Assembly: GCA_004026145.2 (NCBI GenBank)
Contig: CP034984.1
Span: 13,986,041 to 14,050,040 of the forward strand
DNA length: 64,000 nucleotides
Source: Takifugu bimaculatus
Taxonomy: Eukaryota; Chordata; Actinopteri; Tetraodontiformes; Tetraodontidae
Direction of reading: 5' to 3'
Part shown: positions 11,501 through 23,459 of the stretch, piece by piece
Position numbering within the stretch: position 1 is the stretch's first letter
Layout: each line of letters starts with the position of its first letter
Translations under genes and position numbers: made by a program
The notes under the pieces: model-generated
Databases searched by the model: none
What the model was told of the DNA's origin: nothing
Seen by the model: only the letters and a program-made list of their open reading frames with translations

Positions 11501-14103
11501 GTGACTTCAGCGATATCACAAACTGGCCGACACCGGGAGAACTCGCCAAAGAGGTAGCACAAACATATGAGCCGCCACACTCAGAACCGTGACCCAAACG
11601 CTGGTCCACGGTTAGATAAAGACAGGAGGAAGACGCAGCGCGGAGCCGGCCCAGACGTTGTCATTCTGATACACTTGAAAGCAAAATAAAATCCATTGTC
11701 CATTTAGTACATTGAATTACTAACCTTATTTATATCAGGTGTACCTTTCCCAACGTTGCTACCAGGTACTGAGATTTCATAGTGCATGTTATACATTAAA
11801 AATAGCATTTAAGTTTAATTCTCCACTATTATACAGATCCAAAGTAGACCTGAGTGGGAGGTATTCCCTGGAACACTGGTTCTTAGACTTCCCTTCACGT
11901 CCTCGATGCTGTTGTGGTTTCTGCTCACTAGATGGCGCCGTAAAGACCTCAACAACTGGTCCGGCTTGAACCCTGAACAGTTGTGTTCAACTTGGTCTAA
12001 TTTTGGTTGGCTCACAGGAGCCATTAAGGGTCTAGTTTCTACTTGAAAGTTGATGGAAACACCCTCAAACTGATCCCTTAACAACAAGTTCACGACGAGC
12101 GAAGGAATTTAAAATGAAATAGTCGAGTAAATCAGAATCTTCCTTTAAAAACCTGATGAGTGTGCACTCATTAAGTATTCTCACCCAAATATTCCAGCAG
12201 CAGCAAAATGTCATCAACAACACTGCGAAGAAGCCGCCTCCTCCCTCCCGCAGAGAGAAGGACAAGAGGAGGGAGAGGAAGTCGGAAAGCAGCCACGATG
12301 GCGGCGAGAGCAAAGAGAACCAGGAGGCTCAGCCCGCCGCGCCGGCAGAGCTGCCCAAGGACAGGCAGGCGAAGCTGGGGCAGGACGCCAAGAGCGCCGC
12401 CCTCAAGAAGCGTGGAGGTGAGAGCGAGCTGTGGTTTATGTCCACTCCCGAGAAGCTTCCCGATCCAATCTCACGTCGCCCTAATCACTAAACGTGGAGG
12501 TGTGTGTGTTGTCACTGCGTGATTGCAGAGAGCGCATGTTGTGCAGTTTCTGTTTGGTGCATGCTCAGCTCTGACAATCATGGTTGTTGCGCCGGTTCGC
12601 TGGTCCTCTAGGCGTTTATACACGTGCACATCTCTCAGTAAGTCACCGCTGGTGCACCAGTCGTACTGGCAGCTCCGCACATCCACTCCTCTCATGTCTG
12701 TATGCTGCCAGTAGGTCGGCTCGTGCATTAAGGTGCAGGAGTAATAACATGTAATAAGGGCGGCGTTTATATGCGTTGTCCTTGGAGTTCAGGCGTCACC
12801 CTCCAGATCTTCTGTCACCTGACCAGTCTTTACAGTAGCGCACGGGTGGCTTTAGGCTCAAACCCAGCTGCCTCCCGAGACAGTCCAGATTGATCAGCTC
12901 ATCCTTTTACACTGCAGTGGAACAAAACTCTTGAAGCTGTGTTTTCGGTGTGCAACCATCGCCAGGTAACAAACGTAAGTGGGTTTCTCTGCCGCTGGAA
13001 GAAGCATCTGGGGATGGCGGCAACAAGACGGACACAGAGCCGGGCGGTGACTCGGTTGACCCCACGTCGCCCAACCACACACTCCATAATAACAGGGTGC
13101 ATGATAGCAGCAGGAGTAAGTGCTCTGTTTTTCTGCTTTTACCTCCGCTCCATGTTTCCGCACCACCTGCTCTCGTCACCTCTCCCGATTCTGAACGCTT
13201 TGTTTGCTGATTCGATGCAGGGACTAACCGGCCTAAAGAACCCTTGTGCTGCGCGCTAAAGGCTTCTGTGGTTATCTAAATGTGTACGCCACCGGGGTTC
13301 ACTTAAAAATCCTACTTTTAGGTTGGAGACGAGAGAATCACGAGTTTGTGAGCGATGGCCCCAGCATCCGGAGTGAGGGGGACGTCCGAGGAGGTGTTCG
13401 AGGGAGAGGGAAAGGGCGCGGGCGCGGGAGAGGTCGTGGACGAGGTAGGCCTTCCATTCTTATTCCCGGAGAAACTCTGGATGGATGTCGAGTTGTGAAA
13501 GTGCTTCCCGGCTCTTGCAGGTCATTACGAATACAGTCAGAGTTTCCGAGACGCTCAGTCCGACGGTTCTGCTCAGGGGTCCTCAGAGTTCGGTAACAAC
13601 ATGGTTTATTACTATGACGATGGCAGCAAGGTCCAGATGTACACTGTGGATGAAAAGCTTCTGAAGGAGTACATCAAACGACAGATGTGAGTACCGGCCT
13701 CTCCGTTTGTAGGGTTCCAGTCAGGCGTTGACCCCCTTGGTGTAAATGTCGAATCAGATTTATCAGTTTCTTTTTGTGACACGTTTTAGATCTGAACTCA
13801 TGGAGTTAGGGATGTTTGTCCTGCAGGGGGCGCAGTTCACCTACTGAATGACAGTTTGGGCTGTAGACTGGTGGGTGGAGGGTAAAGTAGGCTCCTAAAT
13901 ATAGTGGAGGGCCACAGATGGGAGTGTGTGTGTGTGGGGGGGGGTCTGGGGGGAGAAATAATAGAAAATATTTGGGAGGGAGGATGGGCGAGTGGAGGAA
14001 GAGCGGACATTCTTGTCATCTTCTCTCACGTCTCTTTTTTCACGCTGCTCAGTCAGCCAGTGTGACTCTACAAGAAAGAGCGACCCATGGCCTGCAGGCA
14101 GAG

Positions 14104-14180
<77 letters not shown>

Positions 14181-16676
14181 ACTTTAAATGGTCTGACAGG
14201 GTGGGGAGCCTCTTCAGCTTCAGATTTTGTTTTCCGGGCAGAACGTTTGGCATTTAGGCAGCAGAAAGATTTGGAGAACTTAATTTCTCTTGTACCGTGT
14301 GGTGTTCATTCACGAAATTGTCGAACAAATATCGTCATAATCATCAGAAACTCCCTCAGGGCTGTTTCGTCACGTCTGTCTTGTGTTCATCCTTCGCTCC
14401 TGCAGTGAATACTACTTCAGCCTCCACAATTTGGAGCGTGACTTCTTCCTGAGGAGAAAGATGGACGCCCAGGGCTTCCTCCCCATCTCGCTCATCGCCA
14501 GCTTCCACAGAGTTCAGGCCCTCACCATGGACATCAACATCATCGTGGAGGTGCTCGCCACCCTCCGTCAGGTGTTGCCATTGTCCTGGGATTTAGACTG
14601 AATCATTTCTGTGCTCTAGGCTCTTAAGAGCAGCAAAGAGGTGGAGCTGGTGGACGATAAGATCCGCTGTAAAGTCGACCCGGAACGCTGGCCCATTCCC
14701 ACCCCTCCCATCATCGGCTCCCCTCGGACTGACTTCTCCCAGCTCATCAACTGTCCCGAGTTTGTCCCCCGACAGACGCTCGGCTCCATAAACTCCGGTC
14801 AGTGCTCACCAACACAAACCTTTGGTCTTTAGGGTGGAAGTAAAGATGAACTCTGCTGGTTTTTAATGGAAAATGTGGTTATAACACAAGTTCTGTGGGT
14901 TTATTACTTTACATTTGGCCTCAATCTTTAGGTTTTAATGAAGTAACTAATTAAAATACACTTTTTTTTACTTCTTAGAGCTTCACAATATATTAAATTC
15001 ATTGTTCATCCATGTGCTTATTAATGATAATCTACTACAGAAATCTGAGTTTTCACTCAAATATAAGGTGACAGTGCGTCATTGTTGCTCTTTTAGCTTC
15101 ATCACCTGTGACAAAGTCTCCTGAGCCTGAGGAGCCTCAGGACAGCAAGGGGTCGCTCCCCATCACCGACAGCGCCGCCCCTCAACCTGACCCCGATGCC
15201 TGGATACAAGTGGAAAAACGCCACCGACAGACGAAGGTACAGACGTGCGCCAGTGGTCCCGTCATGCTCCTCTCACCTCCTTTACCTGATTCTTCCTGCT
15301 CTTCTTGTCTCCATTCCCACCTGTCACCTGGCAGTGTGTCAGTGACGACGCCTGTGTTCTCAGCTCCTCTCCTCCCTCAGCCCTCCAAACTGACCTCCTC
15401 CCTACAGTTGAGTACTTCCTGTTCCCAGCTGAAATACTTGTTCCTTTCCTCCTTTATCTTACCTCATCTTATCCTCATCTTATCTCCTCTGTCGTCAAAA
15501 ATCCATAGGAGTTGTGTTTTTGCGAGCACGGTTGTTAAAAGAATCATCTCTTAAAGTTTTTACCGTGTGTATGATTTAGGATCGTAGCGACGCCCCTGCA
15601 AAAAGCCACCCGGTGCTGCCGCCCACTGAGCCTGACCAGGAAGAACTGGACTTCATGTTCGACGAAGAGATGGAGCAGATGGCCCCCAGGAAAAACAAGT
15701 TCACAGACTGGTCTGATGAGGACGACTCGGACTATGAGCTGGATGACCAGGACGTCAACAAGATCCTCATCGTCACCCAGACCCCTCCCTATATGCGAAA
15801 GCACCCCAGTGGCGATCGGACGGGCAACCACGAGTCCCGCGCCAAGATCACTACAGACTTGGCCAAAGCTATCAACGATGGGCTGTACTACTATGAGCAG
15901 GACCTGTGGAAGGGAATGGAACAGATGGAATGTACCAAGGTAAAAACAGGCAGGGTCCAAGATGTTCTTCTGAGTTGGGAGGAGTCCCCCCATTTTCCTC
16001 CTCGCACCAGTGTCAGATTGTACCTACAAATATATGAGGTTTATTGAGCATTTGCAAGTATTCTGCCCAGGCATTAGCTAAGGATAATTTACACCAACAC
16101 GTGTTAGCAGGAACCCCTGTTACCTGCTCAGGAGTCACTTCTGTAGCTGAAACATCTCAGAAAATTGCTTCTTTTTTTTTTTTTACCACAGTCCCTTAAA
16201 CCTAGACCTGTTATGTGGAGAATGGATGTTCTGGTTTCAGAGGCCCCTTCAGTGCTCTCCTGCCCCTGACAACTTTGACATAAATCCATCCTGACTGAGC
16301 TGTTAAATCTCTCACGGTGGTGGAGCACAAAAAAATAATCTTCCACTGTCTGAGCCTGCAGCTAAAATATGTGTCAGACAGCTGCCGACGACTGATCTGG
16401 TCTATGAATAACGGTAAAAAGCTTCAGGGTCGGCCTTCTACGCACAGGATGTTTGCATAGAAGTCTGGGAGGTGAATATAATGCTGGGTCGTTATGTGCA
16501 AGTGGCTCCAGAACGTGCGCACGAGCCCGGCAGATCCGTGCTGAGCCGTGCTCTGTTGACTGAGGGGGAGGACATTCCTTTTTATTCTCCTCCGTTTTCA
16601 CCATGTTCAGCTGATTTTTTTGGGGGTTCAAAGGTTAAGCCGTGTGGGAAATGCCACGGCTGGACACTTGTGCACA

Positions 16677-16715
<39 letters not shown>

Positions 16716-19700
16716 ACCCCCCACCCCAAGGCCACTCGACGTGTTAAAGATTAAAGTACACCTCACATCTGCTACGTGTTACACGATTCCTGCCTGTGTG
16801 CAGCTGCTGGTGCATCAGCTGTTTGACCAGGCTGACGCACCGTTATCAGTCAGCACTGCAAAACAAAGATGAGGATGAAATATTAGACCAGAGAAGAAAG
16901 CCACAGTGCTTGACCATCAGTTATTGGTCGTTTATTAATACCCACGCTCACAATAATCTCACTTAATTCAGTAGAACCTCAGTTTTACTTTTTAATGTGA
17001 CAGACCTGAATAATATGAATGTCTTGATGAACAAAATGAAGCCCAACCTCTTTCTTGTTGACATTCTTTGTGTTCTCCAACAGGACGCGGAGAACTTCAA
17101 GAAGCTTAACGTCATCAGTCAGGATGAGTTTGAGACCCTCACCCCGAAAGTGCCTGTTGACCACAACCAGGAAGTGCCAGCTCTCCCGATGCCAGGTGGG
17201 ATTGACTCCTCAGAGCTCCATGGTTGAGAATATGTAGAAGAGAATAGAGCTCTCATATATAAGAGCTGTGAGGTTTTAGTTCAGCTTTTGTTAAAACTGG
17301 TCGGACCGAAGCTCACTGACGTATCAAAATCATGCAGTCGACAGCGGGACAGAAATGGCCCATTCGCTACCGACATCGGTGCCAGAGTCACCACACACCC
17401 GCCAACCTCGGACTCCCAGGACACCTCGCACACCTGGACGCCAGGACCCCAACAAGACGCCGCGTTTTTACCCCGTCATGAAGGAGTGCAGAACCCTCGA
17501 CGGACAGGTGAGGCGACGCGCAGGTGCAGGATGGAATCGGTGTCCTCGTCTCTAAACCTGTTGGCAGGAAACTGTCGGATTATTCCAGGCCTGTCTGGAC
17601 CTGCGAGCTGAGTCCCTGTGATAGTCGCTGACGAGCCTCTAAGTTCCCTCTGACTGTTCTTTCCTGTGCTCCAGATGCTGAGGAAGAAGAAAACCAGCCA
17701 CAGTCTGAATCCTCCTCAGGAAGCCCACATCGGCTGGGTGATGGACTCACGGGAACACCGACCGCGCTCCGCGTCCATCAGGTCCGCCCGCGGGTCGTCC
17801 GGATGTTTGGACGTAAACGCAGCGATGCCTTTAGGTGTTGAGGTTTCTTCTTGTCCTCCTTACAGCAGCTCCAACGCCTCCCCGTCAGAAGGAGCTCCGC
17901 TATCAGGAGGTTACGGCTGCACCCCCCAGTCCTTGCCCAAGTTCTGGCATCCGTCCCACGAGATGCTGAAGGACAACGGCTTCACCCAGCAGGGGTACCA
18001 CAAGTACCGCCGACGGTGCCTCAACGGTGCTTAAACCAAACGCTGGTCACACTCGGGAGAAGAAGTTGTGCGTGTGCATTTTCCTTATGGAAATTCTGTG
18101 TTCCAGAGAGGAAGCGGTGCGGCATCGGCCAGTCTCAGGAGATGAACACCCTCTTCCGGTTCTGGTCGTTCTTCTTGAGGGACAACTTCAACAGGAGGAT
18201 GTACGAGGAGTTCAAACAGTGCGCCGTGGAGGACGCCAAGGAAAACAACAGGTGGGTCAGAGCAGTTCCTGATGAGCTTTTTAAGGTTCTGCTCCGTTGT
18301 TGATGAGAAAGAGCTGAGCTTTTGGATTGTGTCTGACCTTCGTAGTGGCACGATCCTCCCAGCTTTTAACTTCTAATTATCACAACGATCTGGAAAATTT
18401 GAATATCCATCAGTTCCCAGAAGCTGTTGGAGCTCAGAGTCTGAGAGGAGGATTTGTGTGTCGCCATCATGGCTGCAGCCGGCCGGGACACGTGCGCTCA
18501 GAGCGGTGACTTCATGTTGGACGCCACACTGGGGCAGCTTCACGCCGGCCTCTGTCTCAAAGATCAGTTTACCCTGCCGACGGAATTTAGTGTAAAAGAG
18601 TCTTTAAATAGCAGCGGCAGGTCTGACTCGGAGGGACAGGCTGTGAAGTCGGAGGCATTTCCACGCCTCTGGAAGGGAGCGACACCCATGGCGTGTTAGC
18701 AGATAAAGTTAGAACTTTAGAACTGCAGCAGGTCTCGTTAACCTGGATCAGCCACAACCCAACGGACTGATCTGCCCGGTTCAGGGAGGGCGAAGCCAGT
18801 CAACGCTGTGAAATGTTGCTCTCCTGTCAACCGAGACACCACCCTCAACTGAATTACCCCTCAGGGTCTAAGTGTCTGTTTTTACCCCCCCTACAGGTAC
18901 GGGCTGGAGTGTCTGTTCAGATTCTACAGCTACGGTTTGGAGAAGAGATTCAGGTTAGATCTGTTCAAGGACTTTCAGGAGGAGACCCTCAAAGACTTTG
19001 AGAAAGGTAAATAATGAATGGAAACTCAGGCCGTGGCCCCTTGTAGGTGTTCCAGCAGGTCAGAACCAGAACATTCTCCCTCGTGCAGTTGCACACAAAT
19101 ATAGATGGATGAGAAAGGCTTTAGCATGAATGAAGGCATTGTTCTCCAAGATTCCACTGTAAAGCTGAGCAACTAGAAACACCCTGTCAAGGCACTGAGT
19201 GACCCAGCAGAGCAGACGAGATGATTCAGCCTGCAGCTATTTTAGTCTTGGGCTAAAAGAGCGTCGACTAAATGTGTCCGACCCCCGTTACCCTCCCAGG
19301 TTCTCTGCTTGAGGAGTCATGAGCAGCTGTTTCAATAATTCAGCAGAACCTGTGATCATATATGCTGGTTCCTCCTCCGTCCAGGTCAGCTCTACGGGCT
19401 GGAGAAGTTTTGGGCCTTCCTGAAGTATTCCAGGATGAAGAACCAGCCCATCGACCCAAAGCTGCAGGAACACCTCCGCCAGTTCAAGAACCTGGAGGAC
19501 TTCAGGGTGGTGGTGAGTGTACTGTGCTTATGGAGCCCTTTAATCCACTAAATTACAGTTACAGCTCACTCTGACCCCCCCTCCTCCCCCCGTCTGCAGC
19601 CCCCGATGGGAGAGGAAGGAGGCAGGAGGAGGTGTCACTCATCTTCAGCTGGAGAGGACGGGAGGCGTCGGCGACATCCTTCCAACTCTACCTCAAAGCC

Positions 19701-19845
19701 CACACAGCCCTCAAAATCCTCCGGCTCTGCAGCCCCCGCCGCACAAAACGCACCAAAAGAACACGCCCAGAGGACGGCGGCAGCAGCCCCGGGCAAGAAG
19801 AAGGAGTCGGCGGCAGGAGGGAGAAAGGAAAGCGTGAACAAATGA
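8563..19845 (+). CDS. larp1b: La-related protein 1B
   Basis: LARP1-family proteins bind capped 5'TOP and other mRNAs and control their translation and stability. Exons: 8563-8932, 10259-10320, 11497-11553, 12198-12417, 12966-13115, 13322-13444, 13521-13686, 14406-14571, 14620-14797, 15097-15236, 15580-15939, 17084-17195, 17338-17507, 17675-17781, 17866-18026, 18107-18251, 18897-19006, 19385-19512, 19600-19845; about 1056 residues, no frameshift. Order: acidic/serine-rich N-terminus; the conserved ITNWPTPGE motif; an Arg/Gly run (RGRGKGRGRGRGRG) near residue 310-327; La motif near 365-445 (EYYFSLHNLERDFFLRRKMD, GFLPISLIASFHRVQALT); then SQLINCPEFVPRQ. The C-terminal DM15 cap-binding repeats span about 830-975 (PKFWHPSHEMLKDNGFTQQG, RFWSFFLRDNFNRRMYEEF, LFRFYSYGLEKRF, LYGLEKFWAFLKYSR), followed by a low-complexity tail. 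The paralogue larp1 is the alternative; the adjacent pgrmc2 and jade1, as on human 4q28, favour larp1b. Confidence 0.93.
13820..13836 (+). promoter_or_regulatory. CTCF-like motif in larp1b intron 7
   Basis: TCCTGCAGGGGGCGCAGTT fits the right half of the CTCF core (AGGGGGCGC). Weak on its own; listed because similar motifs recur in the window. Confidence 0.3.
14105..14180. repeat. (GT)n microsatellite
   Basis: About 38 GT units with one GC interruption, within larp1b intron 7. Confidence 0.98.
16681..16713. repeat. (CA)n microsatellite
   Basis: About 16 CA units followed by a short C-rich run, in the long larp1b intron 11. Confidence 0.97.
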
Positions 19846-22800
19846 AGCCCCGTCCTCGTGTGGGGGTGGGGGGGCAGAGAGCAGATGTGATGCAACAGCA
19901 GATCCAGAGGCTGCAGAGCTGCAGACCTTTGGTCTGAGCCCGGGTTGACTTCACTTGGTTTTTAATCTGCGCATTTCATTTCAGCGCGAGTATAAATAGG
20001 CAGAGCTTTAACCTGTGCACCTGACTGCTCATAACGTTTACAAAAAGCAAAGAAAAAAATGCATTCCCTGCATTTCCCTGTTAGCCTGCCCGGTGCTGAA
20101 CAGTTCTGGGCCATAACCCGTTGGACTGGGATTCTGATTTGCCAAACTTAGACATACTGCAGGTAGTCCTTTGTGCCTTAGTCTGATTTACCAGGAGGGA
20201 GAATTCCCTTTTCTCTTGAAGGGTTTTTCATCGATTTTTACAGTTGTTTCAAACTGACAAACATCAGGTTTTGTTTTTTGCTCTTGATCACGACAATCAA
20301 ATTAAGGTCTAAAATGATGAAATTGTGAAGGACTGATTCCCCTGGAGCTGCTGCATCACCACCTACACGCCTGGATGATTTTAATTCTGACAGCTAATCA
20401 TTTAAATTTTTAATGCAGGACTACAGAAATGTGTTTGTTGTTTTTCTGGGAAGCTTTAACTACAATTTCAGACCCAGAAGTGGCATAATTTATTGTTTGT
20501 TTTTTTTCCCTATGAAATAGTCTTAGGTATTCATTGCATTTCCGATTGCTTCTGCTTTGGATAAAGGAAATATTTCAGATGGAATTATGGGTGTGAGCAT
20601 AACATGAAATTACAGTATATTTTAGCTTGACGTTTACTTCTTAATGTTTAAGGGTTAGTGCTTCAGAGCACTTAAATCATTAGCTTTCCTTTTATGTGCT
20701 GATAATTTTAAAGAGGATTTAGTGTTGAATTTGAAGAAAAAGTGTAAATACTACAAAAAATAACTCACTATTAAGCGATTCTTTTGATTTTAAGAAGTTC
20801 TTATTGGTAGCGGTTTGAGTGTGTTTTAGGATTTAAGAGATGCATGTTCCTGTTTTGAATTGTAAAAATAAAAACAACCAAAAAAACCCCCATAAACCAC
20901 TTGATTTCGAGACATTTTCTCTTATGATCTGTCCTGCCTCCCCAGGTTCTCTCGGCTTAATCAGCTGATGGCCCCAAAATAAAGGAAAAGGCAGCTGTAA
21001 GAGTGCAAACAGGCCGAGGAGGGAAATGTGTTGACAGGAAGTGCGCAAACACAGATAACGGCCCACAAACACGACCGAGGGGCCCAGAAAAGAGGACAAA
21101 CTACACTAACGTGGCAGTTTGTCGCGATCCAGACATTAAAACAGTTACACCAGTAAACGTCTCTGAACTTTACGCAATGTGTCTCTCAGCCACGTCAGGG
21201 TATTTAAATCACTGGGTAGTTTTGGTATGTGGAGGTCTGTTGCGCTACGGGAAACCGCGAGGGACAAAACTGCGTTGCCACGCTACAGTCACCGAGGAGG
21301 AGGCGCTGCCCGATCTGCACCCGGAAGCTGAGCGATCAACGAGTCCGATCATTTCCGGTTTATTCTCGACCTGACGGGAAGTCAAATCAAAAGAAACAAT
21401 AAACCTGACGAAAATTAATTGAGTCAAAAATCAAATAAACGAACAAAGGAAGAGAAGCGAGTTTCCACTTCGTTTAAAGACATTAAACCTCCTACAAATG
21501 TTTGTTTTAACTGCTTTGTCCGAATTGTTGGTGTGAAATCATTCAAGTCGTTTAAGTTTCATATTTTCATGTACTAGTTTTGAGGGGGTTGTTGTAATCA
21601 GAATCACTGTGGGTACTTTGTCGTAGTGCTTAGATTTGTGTCCGCTGCAAAAGGAAAATAAAAGCATTTGAAATTGTCGGGGGTCATGTGAGACTGAGAG
21701 TCCTTGAGGGACATCTGAGAGGACTCAGACCAAACATGGAATAGAGGGTGAACACAAAGAATTAATCAGCAGAACGAGACGACGCCCAGAGTGGCGGTAC
21801 AAATATGATGGGTGTACGATGGCTCTTCCTCGTGACCTGAGGTCAGCTCTCAGGGACCTGTAGCAAGGACCCCAGAAGCTTCTGTGATTCCACTATTCCG
21901 TTATAAATAAAAATCCTGTGTCTATTCCTGAGAAAACGAACGACGCGAGGAACGTGTACAGTTTCCTCGACGGTATGCGGGACAAAGTTGTGATTATAAC
22001 TTGTTTACAACTTCCTTTTGTTGTCATGAGCCAAACATGGCGTAGAGAACTAAAGAGACGAAGAGGAAACACCATCAAAGAGCAAATATGGGGATTAAAA
22101 GATCTGACTTCGACCCTTGATCTTCCAAAAATCAAGGCCAAGGGGATTTGATCATAAAGCAACCTACTATTATGCAATCTTGTATTGCTACTGCGCACAT
22201 ACACGCTGAATATACACACGCCACTAGTACTGGTTAACTTTTACAGCTTTTTGATGTTCAACAACCTCCTTCAGAGGAGGACACCCTCAGATGTGTCTCC
22301 TCAAGGGTCGTGATTCTCTAATGTGCATCCGATCCAATGATCCGCCACCTGAGTCAACGACCCTTTTACCCAGGTTAACCCTTGAATCCAAGACAGACAC
22401 GGTGGCGGAGCCTCACTATTGAGAGTCAAAGAGTTGATAACTTGATTTCAATCAAGAATAATGAAATGATGGGGTTGACTGGGATATTTTAACCTTATAA
22501 ATATGAAATTTCACAAGGAAAATGAAAAGATTAACAGTCCAATTTATCATTTTGGCCAAAATGTTTTTTTCCATCAAAGCCATCCTTCATTTTAGTTTTG
22601 TTAAAAAGAAACTTCTCCAAGTCTTTTCAAAATGCCACATAAAGGACAGTTAAGGTCTATGTGGAAAAGTCTTTCAGCCTCATTTCCACAAAGGTGCGTC
22701 AATTGTTAATGTCAAATTGAGAAATGAACAAATAGAAACTTTATTTACTATTAAAAAATATAAAGGCAACAAGTCCCACTCTTCAGCCAATTGTTGCCTT

Positions 22801-22977
22801 AGCTTTGGGAATACCAAAACTTACACTTTTCCTGAAGTCAACTGATTCATATGTAACTCATAAACTGAATCCCTTTTAAATTAATGCTGAGTATATTAAT
22901 ATAAGACGGCTTGACCAATTTGCGGTCATGACCAAAAGGCCAACCAATTTGCGTTTCTTTGTAATGTAATGTTGGTT

Positions 22978-22989
22978 TGCGCATGCGCA
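22978..22989. promoter_or_regulatory. NRF1 binding-site palindrome
   Basis: TGCGCATGCGCA is a perfect match to the NRF1 consensus YGCGCAYGCGCR, about 470 bp upstream of the pgrmc2 start. NRF1 sites are typical of CpG promoters of housekeeping genes. The link to pgrmc2 is inferred from position. Confidence 0.5.
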
Positions 22990-23343
22990 TCTCGGGTTCC
23001 GGGTGCAAATTAGGCACTGACGGTTTCGCTGCTTTCAATTACAATCGTAAATTGGACATTAAATAGTTCTGAAATAAATACCGTTCAAAAAACCATTTTC
23101 AAGTTAAATATATTCGGTGACTCAAAACATTGTACGTCAATGACCCCGCTTCTCTGGATTATCTATGTCTCCATATCTTATTTGAAAATGTTAACTATCG
23201 CCAGACACTTTGATTAAACTAAAACCGCAATTCATCCTGTTTTGGCTACTATTTAGACTATATTTGCCGAATGATCTCACGATAAATTGCCTTGGTTTCT
23301 GCGGGCTAATTGATGAATGACATTAAAAAAAAAACAAAAAAAA

Positions 23344-23359
23344 CTACGTACGTACGTAG
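23344..23359. repeat. Short (ACGT)n palindromic repeat
   Basis: Three to four tandem ACGT units form a self-complementary tract about 100 bp upstream of pgrmc2. No known role. Confidence 0.7.
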
Positions 23360-23459
23360 CACTTGAGCGTTGCTCGGGTCACGCAACTGGTGGTTGTGTT
23401 ATTCCCAATAGGTCGCGAACACATCACCGACACAGGGGCGGGTAGGCGCTAACAGCAGT

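Larger units (their letters stand above)
19846..23459. other. larp1b 3' UTR and larp1b-pgrmc2 intergenic region
   Basis: The larp1b 3' UTR probably runs to about 20860-21000, where AATAAA-type signals occur near 20862 and 20975. Positions 21230-21380 are CpG-richer with two ETS-like CCGGAAG/TTTCCGG sites, so they look promoter-like, but no gene start follows. 21400-22900 is AT-rich with nothing recognised. 22970-23460 is the pgrmc2 promoter region. Confidence 0.5.

Noticed and set aside
13218..13260. Possible extra larp1b exon after GATGCAG
   Set aside because: A good acceptor is present, but no donor follows in phase. Exon 5 joins exon 6 (13322) directly to give the conserved SRSWR motif.
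13918..14408. Cys/Val-repeat open frames around 14100
   Set aside because: Produced by translating the (GT)n microsatellite; the same applies to frames at 16642, 25728, 30028 and 49650.
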